Part shown: piece by piece, positions 10,619 through 22,006 of the stretch
Layout of the letters: each line of letters starts with the position of its first letter
How positions within the stretch are numbered: the first letter of the stretch is position 1
DNA from: Linnemannia hyalina
Lineage: Eukaryota > Mortierellomycota > Mortierellomycetes > Mortierellales > Mortierellaceae
Reading direction: 5' to 3'
Length of the DNA: 64,000 nucleotides
Assembly: GCA_019671135.1 (NCBI GenBank)
Contig: JAHRHY010000009.1
Coordinates: 1 to 64,000 of the forward strand
Translations under genes and position numbers: made by a program
The notes under the pieces: model-generated
Seen by the model: only the letters and a program-made list of their open reading frames with translations
The model's database searches: none
What the model was told of the DNA's origin: nothing

Positions 10619-12438
10619 GTGTGTCTGGGCGAGCTGTATAACAAATCTCCAAATGATCCTCTGCTATCCCCTATTACTATTCCAATTACTCTTCACTTCC
10701 AAAACTCCTCACTACCAGTCCATGCAATGATCGACTCAGGAGCAACCATCTCATTCATTCATCAAAATCCAGCACAACAGCACAATCTTCCACTAGCACA
10801 ACACTTATTACAAATCTCTCTTGCCAATGGTTCAACACATACCTCTCATCACGCCACCACATTGGTTATGCAATCCCACTCACAACACTTTTCCACACAC
10901 ACTTTTCAACTCATTGCACTTGGCAATTATGCCATTATTCTTGGCATGGACTGGCTCCGCTCACACAACCCATATATCGACTGGGAGAAACGAACCATTA
11001 CTATGCCATGCCTCCATCAGCACACACTCGACAAGCTTTCCCCCCTTGCACAATCAACAATGCCTCGATCCATCCCTTCCTTCCAGGAACAAGACCGAAT
11101 CCTTCTGCCACCTTCCAAACCCAAATCCACTTTGGTTCCCACCAAGTACACCTCAGGATCCAACCAACTATCCAAATCCGCCAAGAACCGATCAGCAACC
11201 AACATCTCCATTATTAGCAATACACAACTCCGTCAGATCCTCAAGACCAATCAAGGAGTCGGATACATGCTCGACGTCTCCCGAATCGAAGAACTCGCCA
11301 GCGCAACCACCAACGACAACTCTATCCCTGAATCAAAACCCACAGTCCAACTGCCCGAGAAATATGCCGAATATGCTCAGGTATTCTCCAAGATGCAAGC
11401 CGACAAGCTACCGCCACATCGACCCTATGATCACAATATCCCTGTGGTCGAAGGAGCCACCGTGCCATTTGGACCAGTGTACAACCTATCACAAACGGAA
11501 CTGCAAGTTCTACGCGAATATATTCAAGAAAACCTTGCAAAAGGGTTCATCCGTCGATCCGAGTCTCCAGCTGGCGCCCCCGTCCTTTTTGTTAAAAAGA
11601 AAGACGGTTCTCTCCGCCTCTGTGTCGACTATCGAGGCCTCAACAAGGTGACTGTCCCCAATCGATGCCCTCTGCCACTGATCTCCGAAACTTTCGACCG
11701 ACTAGGCAAAGCCAAGTATTTCACCAAGCTCGACATGCGAGGAGCATACAATCTTCTCCGCATCAAGGAGGGCGACGAATGGAAGACTGCATTCCGCTGC
11801 CGCTATGGCCACTTCGAGTATACAGTCATGCCCTTCGGACTAATGAACGCTCCCGGAACTTTCCAAGCTTTCGCCAACGACGTCCTCCGCGATTACCTAG
11901 ATGACTTTGTCGTGCTATACATTGACGACATTCTCATCTACTCCGACACCCTTGAGGAACATACCGCGCATGTCCGCAAAGTTCTCAGCAAGCTCCAAGA
12001 CGCTGGTCTATGCTTAAAACTCGAGAAATGCTCGTTCGACAAGGACAAAGTCGAATTCCTCGGCTTTGTGATCGGAACTGACGGTATTTCTATGGACCCC
12101 GCCAAGGTTGCCGCCATTCGCGATTGGCCCACTCCCTCTTCCGTTTCGGATGTCCAGTGCTTTCTGGGTTTCTCCAACTTCTACCGTCGTTTTGTACGGA
12201 AATACTCCCATATCGCCGCGCCTCTCACCGCGTTACTCAAGAAAAATACTAACTTTGTCTGGACCGCTATCGCACAAGCCGCTTTCACGGAGCTCAAGTC
12301 ACGCTTCATGTCTGGCCCCGTCCTTCGGCATTTCCAACCAGATCGCCCCTGCATCATTGAAACTGACGCTTCTGACAAGGCCCTCGGCGCTGTCTGCAGT
12401 CAGCGTGACCAAGATGGACGCCTACATCCTATCGCTTA
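10619..12438 (+). CDS. pol: Gypsy A Pol, part 1: protease, RT, start of RNase H
   Basis: The aspartic protease motif is MIDSGATISF near residue 38. The reverse transcriptase domain spans about residues 270-470, with the catalytic YIDD box near residue 434 (VVLYIDDILIYSD) and the thumb following. RNase H begins at ETDASDKALGA and is broken by a solo TDR at 12439, where the frame meets TAG at the first base of the insert. The frame resumes at 12937. The start given is only the beginning of the open frame; the natural start depends on how ribosomes pass the gag stop. All catalytic residues seen are intact. Confidence 0.92.
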
Positions 12439-12933
12439 GGAGGCCTTTCAAGTCCAAATTATCATATGGTGTTTGTTACATCTCTGCAGATCTTGACGAT
12501 ATCCACCGCGTCCATTAGAGGAGAGTGTATGTATGATATCAACCATTTAAAACAACCACTGTAACATTCCTTGCGCGATTATCCTACTAAACACAACTAC
12601 ATTCTCCAAACAACAAAGTCTTCTTATTTTTCGCTCACCAATATCTTGAATGTGTTCATCTACTATTAAACTGTAACCCTCACTGCAAGATTCGACAGAG
12701 TAGTTCTTGTATGTGATCATCTAAAGCACTTGTATTCTCAACTGTATCTTTGTCGTGAAATACAGGGGAGAGATTACATTTTAAAAATTCTTGTGCTGTC
12801 TATTGCTATTTTATTCTGTGTTCTGTTGCCCACTATGAAGAGATATGCCAGTTATGGAAGTCAACACTCCGTTCCTTGGACTTTGGATATTTTTTATATG
12901 CTTTTTTATATCCTCTGCACATGAAGGGGCCGC
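12439..12933 (+). mobile_element. Solo B TDR inside gypsy A RNase H, TTA duplication
   Basis: A 495-bp unit, GGAGGCC to GGGGCCGC, flanked by TTA at 12436-12438 and 12934-12936. Removing it plus one TTA rejoins the RNase H codons (HPIA / YYSRKLL). The middle third differs from the B1 and B2 TDRs, so it belongs to another sequence variant. The last 31 codons of the unit are open in frame with downstream pol, which creates an artificial N-terminus with a hydrophobic segment. Confidence 0.93.
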
Positions 12934-12936
12934 TTA

Positions 12937-14383
12937 CTACTCCCGAAAACTATTGCCTGCTGAACTCAACTATCAGATCTACGACAAAGAACTCCTTGCC
13001 ATTGTGTCTGCCTTTAAACATTGGCGACACTACCTGGAATTCTCGCCCGCTACCACGGAAGTCATCACCGACCACAGAAATCTTGAGTACTTTACCACCA
13101 CGCGCCAATTGAGCCGCCGTCAAGTCCGCTGGTCTGAAATCTTGTCTGACTACAACTTTACCATCCATTACCGCCCTGGCTCCCAGAATGCCGCTGCCGA
13201 TGCTTTGTCCCGGCGGGACAACCCTGGAGAGGGAGGTGCGGCCCAGCACGGCAAGACCGAGATGACCCTCCTACCGCCGATCCAGATTCTGAACACCATC
13301 CAGGCCCGGTCACTGCAACCAGAGACGCCAGCGATCCAGGAAAAAATCAAGACACTAATCCCCGATGATCTATACTTTGGTCCAATACTCGCCAAGACCG
13401 CAAAGTCGAACTCGGACAATGCCCAGTACTCAATTCAAGATGGGCTACTCCTGCGGGATGGCCTTGTCTGCGTCCCCGACGATCCCGAACTCAAGAAACA
13501 AATCCTTCAAGAATGTCACGACGCCCCAACCGCCGGTCATTTTGGAATTACCAAGACCTCAGACCTTGTCAGTCGAACCTTTTACTGTCCTTCCATGTGG
13601 CGTTACATCAAGGATTACATCAACGGTTGTGACACCTGCCAACGGACAAAGTCATCCACTCACAAGCCTTATGGACTTTTACAACCCCTGCCTGTACCCG
13701 ATCGCCCCTGGACCTCAGTATCGATGGATTTCATCACCCAACTCCCCCCCTCAAACGGCTATACGGCAATCTGTGTTTTTGTGGACCGATTCACCAAGAT
13801 GGCACACTTTGTCCCCACCTACGACAACATCAATGCACAGGATACGGTCTGTTTGTTCCTAGAACGCGTATTTTCAGCCCACGGTCTCCCGGATGACATT
13901 GTTTCTGACAGAGGCGCCACCTTCACTTCAGCCTTCGTTTCCACCATGTTCAAGTCTCTGGGGATCAATCAGAAGCTTTCTACCGCCTACCACCAACGCA
14001 CCGATGGACAGACCGAGAGAGTAAATTCAATACTGGAACAGTACCTACGAGGGTATATCGACTATCAGCAAACGGACTGGAGCACCCTTCTACCGATAGC
14101 AGAATTTGCATACAACAACGCAACACACTCAACAACAAAAACAACACCATTCTTTGCCAACCTCGGCTACCATCCGAAATTCACCATCACCATCCCAAGA
14201 GTCTCGAAGGACAATGTCCCAGCCCAGGAACGCGTCCAGGCCCTAAAGAACCTCTATGCGGAGATGCAACTCAATATCCACACCGCCATTGAACAGCATG
14301 CCAGGAACTTCGACACCAAGGCCCAACCACAACCCAATCTGCAAGTAGGAGATCTTGTATGGCTAGACGCCCGGAACCTCCAA
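12937..14383 (+). CDS. pol: Gypsy A Pol, part 2: RNase H and integrase
   Basis: Continues from YYSRKLLPAELN in RNase H (DKELLAIV, TDHRNLEYF). The integrase has an HHCC zinc domain (HFGITKTSDLV ... CDTCQR) and a catalytic core with D (SMDFITQLP), D (VSDRGATFTS) and E (GQTERVNSILEQ). The GPY-like C-terminal domain starts at VGDLVWLDARNLQ and is cut by the B2 insertion at 14384. The frame continues unchanged at 27218. Family A integrase is typical of chromoviruses. The segment has no internal stop and is functional in principle apart from the interruption. Confidence 0.92.
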
Positions 14384-14878
14384 GCAGCCCCTTCATGTGC
14401 AGAGGATATAAAAAGGCATATAAAAAATATCCAAAGCCCAAGGAACGGAGTGTTTACTTCCATAACTGACATATCTCTTCATAGTGGGCAACAGAACACA
14501 GAATAAAATAGCAATAGACAGCACATGTTTTTTTAAAATGTAATCTCTCCCCTGTATTTCGCCCCAAAGATACAGTTGAGAGTACAAGTGCTTTAGATGA
14601 TGACATACAAGAACTACTCTGGCGAATCTTGCAGTGAGGGTTACAGGTTAATAGTAGATGGACATATTCAAGAGTGTGGTGTGCGAAAAATAAGAAGACT
14701 TTGTTGTTTGGAGAATAGGTTGGTGTTTAGTAGGATAGTTAAACAAAAAATGTTACAATGGTTGTCTTATATGCTTGGTATCATATATACATTCTCATCC
14801 CATAGTCGCTATGGATATTGTCGAGATCTACAGAGATGTAACAAACACCATATGATAACTTGGACCTGAAAGGCCTCC
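14384..14878 (-). repeat. B2 TDR (3' side of the element)
   Basis: 495 bp, ends GCAGCCCC and GGCCTCC. It shares with the other B2 TDR a terminal variant (GCAG rather than GCGG), the TAGTCGCTATGG block, the ATAACTTGGACC block and the ACATGTTTTTTT block. All of these differ from the two B1 TDRs. Confidence 0.92.
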
Positions 14879-15156
14879 TAGGTGAATGTTTTAAAAAAAT
14901 ATGGGTAATGCAATAATGGTGAGGGTGCATGCATTGTGGAACGTCTCAGATGAAGTTATCGTGGTTTTTATAATGTTTGATGTAACATACTTTGTAGGAA
15001 GTTACGATTGTTATAATATTTGTTGATATGCGGCCTCCTATACAGATCGTTGGTAAACATGCCAATGGTGAAAAAATAAATGTCATAAAGAGTGCATGCA
15101 TTGTAGAACATATTAGATATAGTTATTGTAATTTTCGTAATGTTAAATATAAGTAG
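14879..15156 (-). other. B2 3' noncoding region, distal part
   Basis: Matches 3025-3296 in inverted orientation. It ends at AGTAG (15152-15156), the target duplication of the nested C element. No gene seen. Confidence 0.75.
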
Positions 15157-15325
15157 TGAAAATTTTTACGCTAGTCACGCACAATCGACTTGATAAGACA
15201 AGAGAGGGATCTTTGTTAACAGCCCAGACACCTCCATTTATGTCGGTGTCTGGTCATATGACTAAATTACTGTCTCTAGCCTAATTACATTAGCTGACAC
15301 CCCCGAGACAGGCAAATATGCGACA
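15157..15325 (-). repeat. 3' LTR of C1
   Basis: 169-bp LTR, TGAAAATTTTTACGC to ATATGCGACA in plus-strand reading. No difference from 22007-22175 was noticed. The purine tract (minus strand GGGAGGGGAT) abuts it at about 15326-15340. Confidence 0.92.
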
Positions 15326-15636
15326 ATCCCCTCCCATGGGAAAGGCTGAAAGCCGTCTGCTTAAAAACGCATATATGCTCTGCTCGTTTGTGTCTAAGAA
15401 TCACTTGGACTCTGTGCATTATTTTACTGTTCTGCCAGGAAAAAATCTGAATAAAAACCTTGCAGACAGGTTGAGGATCAACAATCCTCACATGACATTA
15501 ATTGTTCACTCAAGGCAAAAAATCGTTTAAAAATCCTTGCGAGGGGAAAACCCAAGAGGGAAAACCTCGAACGTGATTGTAGGGGAAGCGGAAAAACCCC
15601 TACTGCATTATTCATCGGATGCACTGATGATGCATG

Positions 15637-18600
15637 CTAATGACGATCAGGCATACGCCCGCGAATCGTCCTAAGCTCAATACTCATCTTCTCGCCATTA
15701 GCATTATTTCTTCGCAGTCGTTTAGACCTGCGTCGATCGACCAATTGATCTTCTTCTTCGTCGGGGTTTGCACGCTTGCATGTACCCTTATTAAGAGCAT
15801 CACCATTGGATATGTTCTTTGATGTTTTAGTAGCACCTTTACGTTGCGATGGATTGAGCTCCTGCTCTTGACCCTTAGTCCCGAGAGTCGCGGCCGTTTG
15901 ACGAGGCTGCGTTAGAGATTGCGATCCTGGTAGGTTTTTAGTCTTCCAGTAGTCTGTGATACACTTTCTCTCAATAAAATTCTCTTGAGGCTCCCAGGTT
16001 TCCTCTTTGTACCCTTTCCATTTTACGCGGTATTCCATCCCCCCCCTAGGTCCATGCCTGTGGTTGAGAACTTTTTCTACTACGTATGTGTCAGTTGCTT
16101 CAAAATCGTCGAGCACAAGCTTTAGCTGCGACGGCGCAAATTTACGACCTAACTCTTCTCCTGTGGCATCCTTCAACACATAGGATCCACCAGTTGTTCG
16201 TCTGACTACAATATAAGGGCCTTCATACCTAGGCGAAAGCTTGTCGCCCAAGATCGGGTCCAAAGACATAACCTTTGCTCCATCAGGGAATTCACTGTGC
16301 AGTACTGTTCTATTGAAACGCTCAATCATTCGACGTTGAGTTTCACGGGTCTTAGTGTCAATCGCTGGAAAGACGGTCTTGGTCATGTACTCAAGCCGCT
16401 TTAAGAGCTCCTCCTGGGATGATAACTTCTCTGTCGTGTCCGAAAAATTGCTAATACCATTATAACGCCGCGCAAAAAACAAAGAAAATGGGGACGAATT
16501 GTGTAGAGCCACAATTCTGGTGTTCATAGCTAGCTGTGCCATAGGAACATGTTTCGCCCATGCTTGTTTATGGTCTTGAACCTCTTTGCGAATGATAGTG
16601 CATGCTGTTTTCACATGATTTTCGGCGACTCCGTTTCCGCGAGGGTGATAAGGGGTGAGTAACCTATGTTGCACTCCCATAGTGGTAGTCATCACTTGCA
16701 CCGCCTCGTTAACGAATTCTCTGCCATTGTCAGATTGGAGGATACGTGGAAAACCAATAGTGGTGAAGATTTTGAACAAAACTTTTGCAATGGTCATCCC
16801 CTTCTTGTCAGGTATGGGTTCCAAGAAGACGAACCTTGTACAAACATCAACCAAAATGAGTAGGAATAGGTTTCCATCGCTCTCCACAGGGAATGGACCG
16901 GTCAAATCAACCGCCATATGTTCACCTGGTAACTGAGCATGAATGGCCGTCAGAGGGTGGTATCCCTTGCGTGCGATGTTGACTCGCTGGCATTCTTGGC
17001 AACGCTGAACATACTCCAAGCAATCCTTGGCCAGATTAGGCCACGTCTTTTGCAACGAATGAATATGCTTGACCATGGCATTGGTCCCAATGTGACCAAG
17101 CGCATGTGCGTCGACTAACACTCCTCTTCTCTCTGAGACAGCTACCGTCACACGTTGAGTGTCGGCGTCCTGGATTAAGTGAACATAACCATATATTTTG
17201 CTCGGAGCAGATCCTTGAATGCGGGCTGTCCACAACTCTTGAGGAAACTGGCGAGACAAAGCGTCTGGTAAAACGTTCAGAACGCCAGGTCGATAAACAA
17301 CCTTAAACGTGTAATCCAAAATAGTCTCCTGCCATGCGGTAAGCATCGAGTTCATATCCTTCTGCGTATGCATAAAAGTAAGAGCGCGATGATCCGTGAA
17401 AAGCGTAAAGTGACGGCCCCACAAATAGTAATGCAACTTCTTCAGTGCAAACACAATTGCCAATAACTCCTTCTGAGTTGTACTATAGCGTCGTTCACTG
17501 GGTTGCAATGAGCGCGCAACAAAAGAAATATATCTAATGTTTTTGGGATTCGCCTCGCCTTCCGGCAGCTGATATAAAATTGCTCCAATTCCAACGTCAG
17601 ATGCATCTGTAGCAACATATAACGGCAAATTGAAATCCACCCAGCAAATTATGGGCGATAAGACCAACAAATTCTTTAGTGCCTCAAAGCTCTTCAACTG
17701 AGCAGCATTCAACGTAAATGGACCCACCACATTACGCATAGCATCTAGCGGAGCGCTAATGGTAGCTATAATGGGTACGTGATCGCGGAAAAAATTAAAA
17801 GTCCCCATATAAGATTGAACCTGCTTACCCGTAGTTGGGGGTTTCCAATCATTGATATTCACCAATTTATTGGGATCAATTCTTTTTCCATCAAGATCCA
17901 CAATGAAGCCCAGCAACGCCACCTGCGTACTGTAGAACTTGCACTTGTCAAGGTTAATAATAAGCTTGGCATCAGTTAGCCGTTTAACCAACTCTATCAT
18001 CTGAATCGCATGATCGCTTCTGTTCTTTGATGCGAGAAGAATGTCATCGATAAAATTTCTGACAAATTTCAAATCCCCAAGGATTCGGCTCATGCCACGC
18101 TGAAACAAACTGGACAAGGGCTTCAATCCAAAAGGAGCCTTCTTGAACATATATTGAATCCCGTTATGCATAAATGCCGTCAACGGCTGATCTTCTTCAT
18201 GGATTGGTAATCGATGATACGCCTGCTTTAGGTCCACAGTCGAGAACACTGCATTGCCTCCAGCAAATTGCATGATGTCTGATATAAGTGGTACCGGAAA
18301 ATTATCATCGGGTAGGTGCGCGTTTAAGGGCCGCGGATCCAAGCACACTCGGTAGAGAGTCTTGTTTCCGTTAGCATCTTTCTTAGCCGCTAGCGTTAAT
18401 GTGTTGTTGTGTGCATTACCTGCAGGTGCTAATGTAATTACATCATCCTTCAGCCAATTCTGGATTGCTTCATCAAGAACCGGCATTTGCGATGCAGCAA
18501 ATACTTTAGGTCTGCGGTAGAGGATAACGTCATCAGGGACTGGCAAATACACCTTCATTTCAGGTATAGTACAATGACTTGTATTTGGAATCTTGGCGTT

Positions 18601-21243
18601 TAACCTCAGCGACTCTTCTATACTCTTCATGAACGCGTCCTTTTCCGCAATAAATTCCTGCGTCTTTTCTCGTTCTGGAATCGTGAGAGGTATCAGCGTG
18701 GGCTTTTCGTCTTCAACTGGCGCTGGCATCCGTCCAGACGACTCATCTACATCGGGTAGTCCAACGATATTGAATCCATAGCGGTGAAAGAGATCCATGC
18801 CAATGGTAACTGCATGACTCTGTTCAATAACCTCATATGGCGCGCTAAGCACATTCTGTCCACAGACAATCTCTACGTTTTCCGTTTCTCCAACGCGTTT
18901 AATGACAGACGAGTCAGCTAATTCAATGTATCCTTCCATTGGTTTAACCGGAATAGAATACTTTTTGACTACAGCTGCACTAATAAATGAATGTGTGGCA
19001 CCAGTATCAATGAGTGCAAGATGTCGCTCTTGATTAAGATAAACAGGAACAAACAGTCGATTATCCGGCTGATGTTTTCGTTTACTTGAACCATAGTGCT
19101 TGTGTACTAACTCAAAGTCCTTCTCTCCAAAGGAGAATAATGGGTAACCATCACATGCGTCTGACACTGGGTTATCACTAATTGAAAATCTTTCGAAGGC
19201 CCTTAGGTACTCGTCGTCTACTACATCCTCGATGTTGTACTCGGCCGGTGCATTATCTCTTCCTTCTTTAACAATGCCCATAGCTCCATACTTCACCTTT
19301 GCTTGGTCGACAGCCACTTTAGCATCACCGCTACCTTCCCCCCCGTCGAGAGGATGCATCGGCAATGGACCTACATGAACTCTCATACCCAAACCGGATT
19401 CACCACGCAGTTTGCTCTTCAATTCGATTTTCGCAATACCCTTTGCATTCTTCTTTTTCTTCTTTCTCTTCTTCACTGTTTCACTCCGTGGGTTGATGTC
19501 ACTGACATTCTTCTCGTCAGTTGTTGTTTCATTCACTATGACTACTTCTGTTAAACTGTGCGACTGCTCCTCCAGTTCATGTACATCAGTTTGTTGCATC
19601 TCACTGCTTGTTTCCACCTGTTTGGAATGCAGAATGAAAGACGCGTCGTTAGTCATGCGGTCATGTTCGACTTCGGTGACGTCACCATTTTCGTTACTCA
19701 TCTCAACGACATCTTGGTCGACAACAGACATCTCACCACCATCTACTTCAACTTTTTCTTCAGATGCATCATCATACTCAACAGTGTGGTTTAGCTTACC
19801 ATTGCTGTTTCCTCTGCCAGGATAAGGATGGTGTCCACGGTTGAAGTTCCTCTTGTAACCTCCACGACCATGACTACCTCCTCGACCTCTAGGCGCACCA
19901 GAACCACTACCATTACCGAAGGCGCCACGTTGACCGCCGAATCCAGCATTCCCCTTCTGGACCGAACTGTCACCCGCTGTAGGAACTTGGTTGATGCTAC
20001 CACCAGTAGTCCCCCCGACACGCGTTCCACTTGTCGTCGCAAGCGTTGCTGCTGCCGCTGCCCTCTTCTGCTGGTTGATGAGCTTATCCTTTAAACTCTG
20101 GGCCTGCCTCGCTGCTTCGTTATCTGCAGCCCCGGTCAATCGTCTCCTCTCCAAAATAACCGGTGCCCACTCATCACTGTCTGCGGGTCCCTGCATATGC
20201 TGCAAACTGTCCATATAAGACTCGAAGGTTGTTTCATCAGGTGCCACACCCAGCATCCCCTCAAGGACCGCAATGCGCTTCTGTAACAAGATCATCGTAA
20301 GAACGCTCGGGTCGACCGCTCTCTGCAGCAAGAATAACAAATCAGCGAACTTGGGTAAGTCCTTGACTTGGTACATATCCATCAACCTCTTCATCCGATG
20401 GTAGTACTGCTTGTACGATTCACCTCGTTCTAACCCCATCTTGATCACCTTCTCAACCTCATCTGTTCTCTCAGTCTGCGTCATAGCACTCTCCACAAAC
20501 ACTTTCTCGCATCTCGCCCACGGCCACTTTCCTTCAGGGTCACGACTCAAGACTGCATTCATGGCATCAGACGCTTTGCGATCCATATTCGCCAAGCACA
20601 ACAACCTTGAACATCTCTCATCGAACCCGCCCGTCGTGAACTTTGTTACTCCTATTCTATGGAATTCGTACAGGAACTCTCGGACGTTGGTAATCAAGGG
20701 ACCGTGGATCTTGATGTCAAGAACAGGAAGCAGATGAGCCTCGACCAACCGATGGTAACGCGGAAACTCATTCGACAACTTGATCTCGTCAATCTTTCCA
20801 CCCTTCTTAACCCCCAACTCCTCATTCTCCTCTCTGGTCACAACACTAGAGAATGCCGTCCTCCCCATGGACCTCTCAGCACTCTCTAGGTCATCCAGCA
20901 TGACATTCCACTCGTTCATCGCGGTCTTGGCCTCAGCGATCTGACGTGTTAGTTCCGCCAACTTTGGTCGCTCCTGGTCGCCCTCCTCTTGGCTCAACCC
21001 TTGGATGCGCGCGGCTAACTGCATCTTCTGTCTCGTCAACGTCGCCAGTTGCATCGAATACTCCTTCATCTTTCCTCTGGCTGCATGGGCATCCATAAAG
21101 TCAGAGCCAACAGTCTCCTGCATGTCAACATCAACGTCCATGCCTGCTCCCTCATCTCGTCCCGACGTCAAGGTAAGTGCATCTAACGCACCAACAACCT
21201 TATTGCCAACGTCCTCGTTCTTCTTTGCCGTATTCGCTGCCAT
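15637..21243 (-). CDS. Family C Gag-Pol polyprotein with chromodomain
   Basis: A single 1868-aa ORF. Residues 1-400 are Gag capsid with a helical N-terminus. An RG-rich basic stretch near 445-480 (GRGGSHGRGGYKRNF) takes the place of a CCHC knuckle, and an acidic linker follows. The protease motif IDTGATHSF lies near 745 and RT with FIDD rather than YxDD near 1065. RNase H (YVATDASDVGIGA) is near 1208, and integrase HHCC and DDE (AVDLTGPF, LQSDNGREF, NGVAENHV) fall at about 1370-1545. A GPY-type domain precedes the C-terminal chromodomain near 1725-1765 (EYRVKWKGY, ETWEP). Chromodomains direct integration to modified histones. The start is the first ATG after the 760-nt leader. The other two copies in the window are broken. 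Confidence 0.94.
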   Translation of the reverse strand: MAANTAKKNEDVGNKVVGALDALTLTSGRDEGAGMDVDVDMQETVGSDFMDAHAARGKMKEYSMQLATLTRQKMQLAARIQGLSQEEGDQERPKLAELTRQIAEAKTAMNEWNVMLDDLESAERSMGRTAFSSVVTREENEELGVKKGGKIDEIKLSNEFPRYHRLVEAHLLPVLDIKIHGPLITNVREFLYEFHRIGVTKFTTGGFDERCSRLLCLANMDRKASDAMNAVLSRDPEGKWPWARCEKVFVESAMTQTERTDEVEKVIKMGLERGESYKQYYHRMKRLMDMYQVKDLPKFADLLFLLQRAVDPSVLTMILLQKRIAVLEGMLGVAPDETTFESYMDSLQHMQGPADSDEWAPVILERRRLTGAADNEAARQAQSLKDKLINQQKRAAAAATLATTSGTRVGGTTGGSINQVPTAGDSSVQKGNAGFGGQRGAFGNGSGSGAPRGRGGSHGRGGYKRNFNRGHHPYPGRGNSNGKLNHTVEYDDASEEKVEVDGGEMSVVDQDVVEMSNENGDVTEVEHDRMTNDASFILHSKQVETSSEMQQTDVHELEEQSHSLTEVVIVNETTTDEKNVSDINPRSETVKKRKKKKKNAKGIAKIELKSKLRGESGLGMRVHVGPLPMHPLDGGEGSGDAKVAVDQAKVKYGAMGIVKEGRDNAPAEYNIEDVVDDEYLRAFERFSISDNPVSDACDGYPLFSFGEKDFELVHKHYGSSKRKHQPDNRLFVPVYLNQERHLALIDTGATHSFISAAVVKKYSIPVKPMEGYIELADSSVIKRVGETENVEIVCGQNVLSAPYEVIEQSHAVTIGMDLFHRYGFNIVGLPDVDESSGRMPAPVEDEKPTLIPLTIPEREKTQEFIAEKDAFMKSIEESLRLNAKIPNTSHCTIPEMKVYLPVPDDVILYRRPKVFAASQMPVLDEAIQNWLKDDVITLAPAGNAHNNTLTLAAKKDANGNKTLYRVCLDPRPLNAHLPDDNFPVPLISDIMQFAGGNAVFSTVDLKQAYHRLPIHEEDQPLTAFMHNGIQYMFKKAPFGLKPLSSLFQRGMSRILGDLKFVRNFIDDILLASKNRSDHAIQMIELVKRLTDAKLIINLDKCKFYSTQVALLGFIVDLDGKRIDPNKLVNINDWKPPTTGKQVQSYMGTFNFFRDHVPIIATISAPLDAMRNVVGPFTLNAAQLKSFEALKNLLVLSPIICWVDFNLPLYVATDASDVGIGAILYQLPEGEANPKNIRYISFVARSLQPSERRYSTTQKELLAIVFALKKLHYYLWGRHFTLFTDHRALTFMHTQKDMNSMLTAWQETILDYTFKVVYRPGVLNVLPDALSRQFPQELWTARIQGSAPSKIYGYVHLIQDADTQRVTVAVSERRGVLVDAHALGHIGTNAMVKHIHSLQKTWPNLAKDCLEYVQRCQECQRVNIARKGYHPLTAIHAQLPGEHMAVDLTGPFPVESDGNLFLLILVDVCTRFVFLEPIPDKKGMTIAKVLFKIFTTIGFPRILQSDNGREFVNEAVQVMTTTMGVQHRLLTPYHPRGNGVAENHVKTACTIIRKEVQDHKQAWAKHVPMAQLAMNTRIVALHNSSPFSLFFARRYNGISNFSDTTEKLSSQEELLKRLEYMTKTVFPAIDTKTRETQRRMIERFNRTVLHSEFPDGAKVMSLDPILGDKLSPRYEGPYIVVRRTTGGSYVLKDATGEELGRKFAPSQLKLVLDDFEATDTYVVEKVLNHRHGPRGGMEYRVKWKGYKEETWEPQENFIERKCITDYWKTKNLPGSQSLTQPRQTAATLGTKGQEQELNPSQRKGATKTSKNISNGDALNKGTCKRANPDEEEDQLVDRRRSKRLRRNNANGEKMSIELRTIRGRMPDRH

Positions 21244-22006
21244 TCTCTATGACCCAATTAAAGGAAAAGAAAACAAACAGACAAGCAGAATAAACAGAAA
21301 ACGAAATGAGCTTTTGAAAACTGATGATCAACCAGACTGCACCCCAGAAAAAATAATACTGTTACTACTAACGTCAACTTCCAGTACTTTTTTGCTCAGT
21401 GATCCACTTGATTCAAAATAAAAATAAAAAACAACACCCAGAAAAAAACTAAAAGTTTTCTGATGCAAATGAATTCGGATGAGGGCACACCTAAATGCCA
21501 ACAAAGACGAATCCCGCGTTTATTTGAACAAGAATGTCCTTGATCAAAACTAACGGTGAGTTTTCTAATGAATCTCTGCTACCGTGTTATATGAAGACCT
21601 CAAATGACCACACAGATGTATGATCGCACTTGAAAGCTCCAACACAAAAAGGTAGCATAGTAACCAAATAATAACAACGAAAGTAACCGCCTGTTACACT
21701 TCGTATTAATGATCAGTCTCTGCTGTAACCTTGTCACTAGTGACCAGATGCACGCACGAAATGACCACAAATAAAAGAAAAGGATCCTGTCCTTGTTGGA
21801 TTATCCTGAAAATAGAGAAAAATCCTGACAGTAAAGGTCCTGTTCTGTAATGATCCGTAAATGCTCCCGTTACGTCCTGAATCGCTCCTGTAGATTGATG
21901 GAGTGTTCCTCGTAATGGGTTGAATGAATAAATAAATGAGTGGATGGATCCTGTCAATCGTTGGACGGATTCTGATCCCGATCCGTGTTGTATTTATCAA
22001 AAAAAA
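21244..22006 (-). other. C1 leader between 5' LTR and Gag-Pol
   Basis: A 763-bp A/T-rich untranslated leader, nearly identical to 30083-30843 in copy C2 (a few substitutions and one A fewer). I do not see a standard tRNA primer site beside the LTR (next bases on the minus strand are a T run), so the priming mode is uncertain. Short ORFs here are not supported. Confidence 0.7.
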
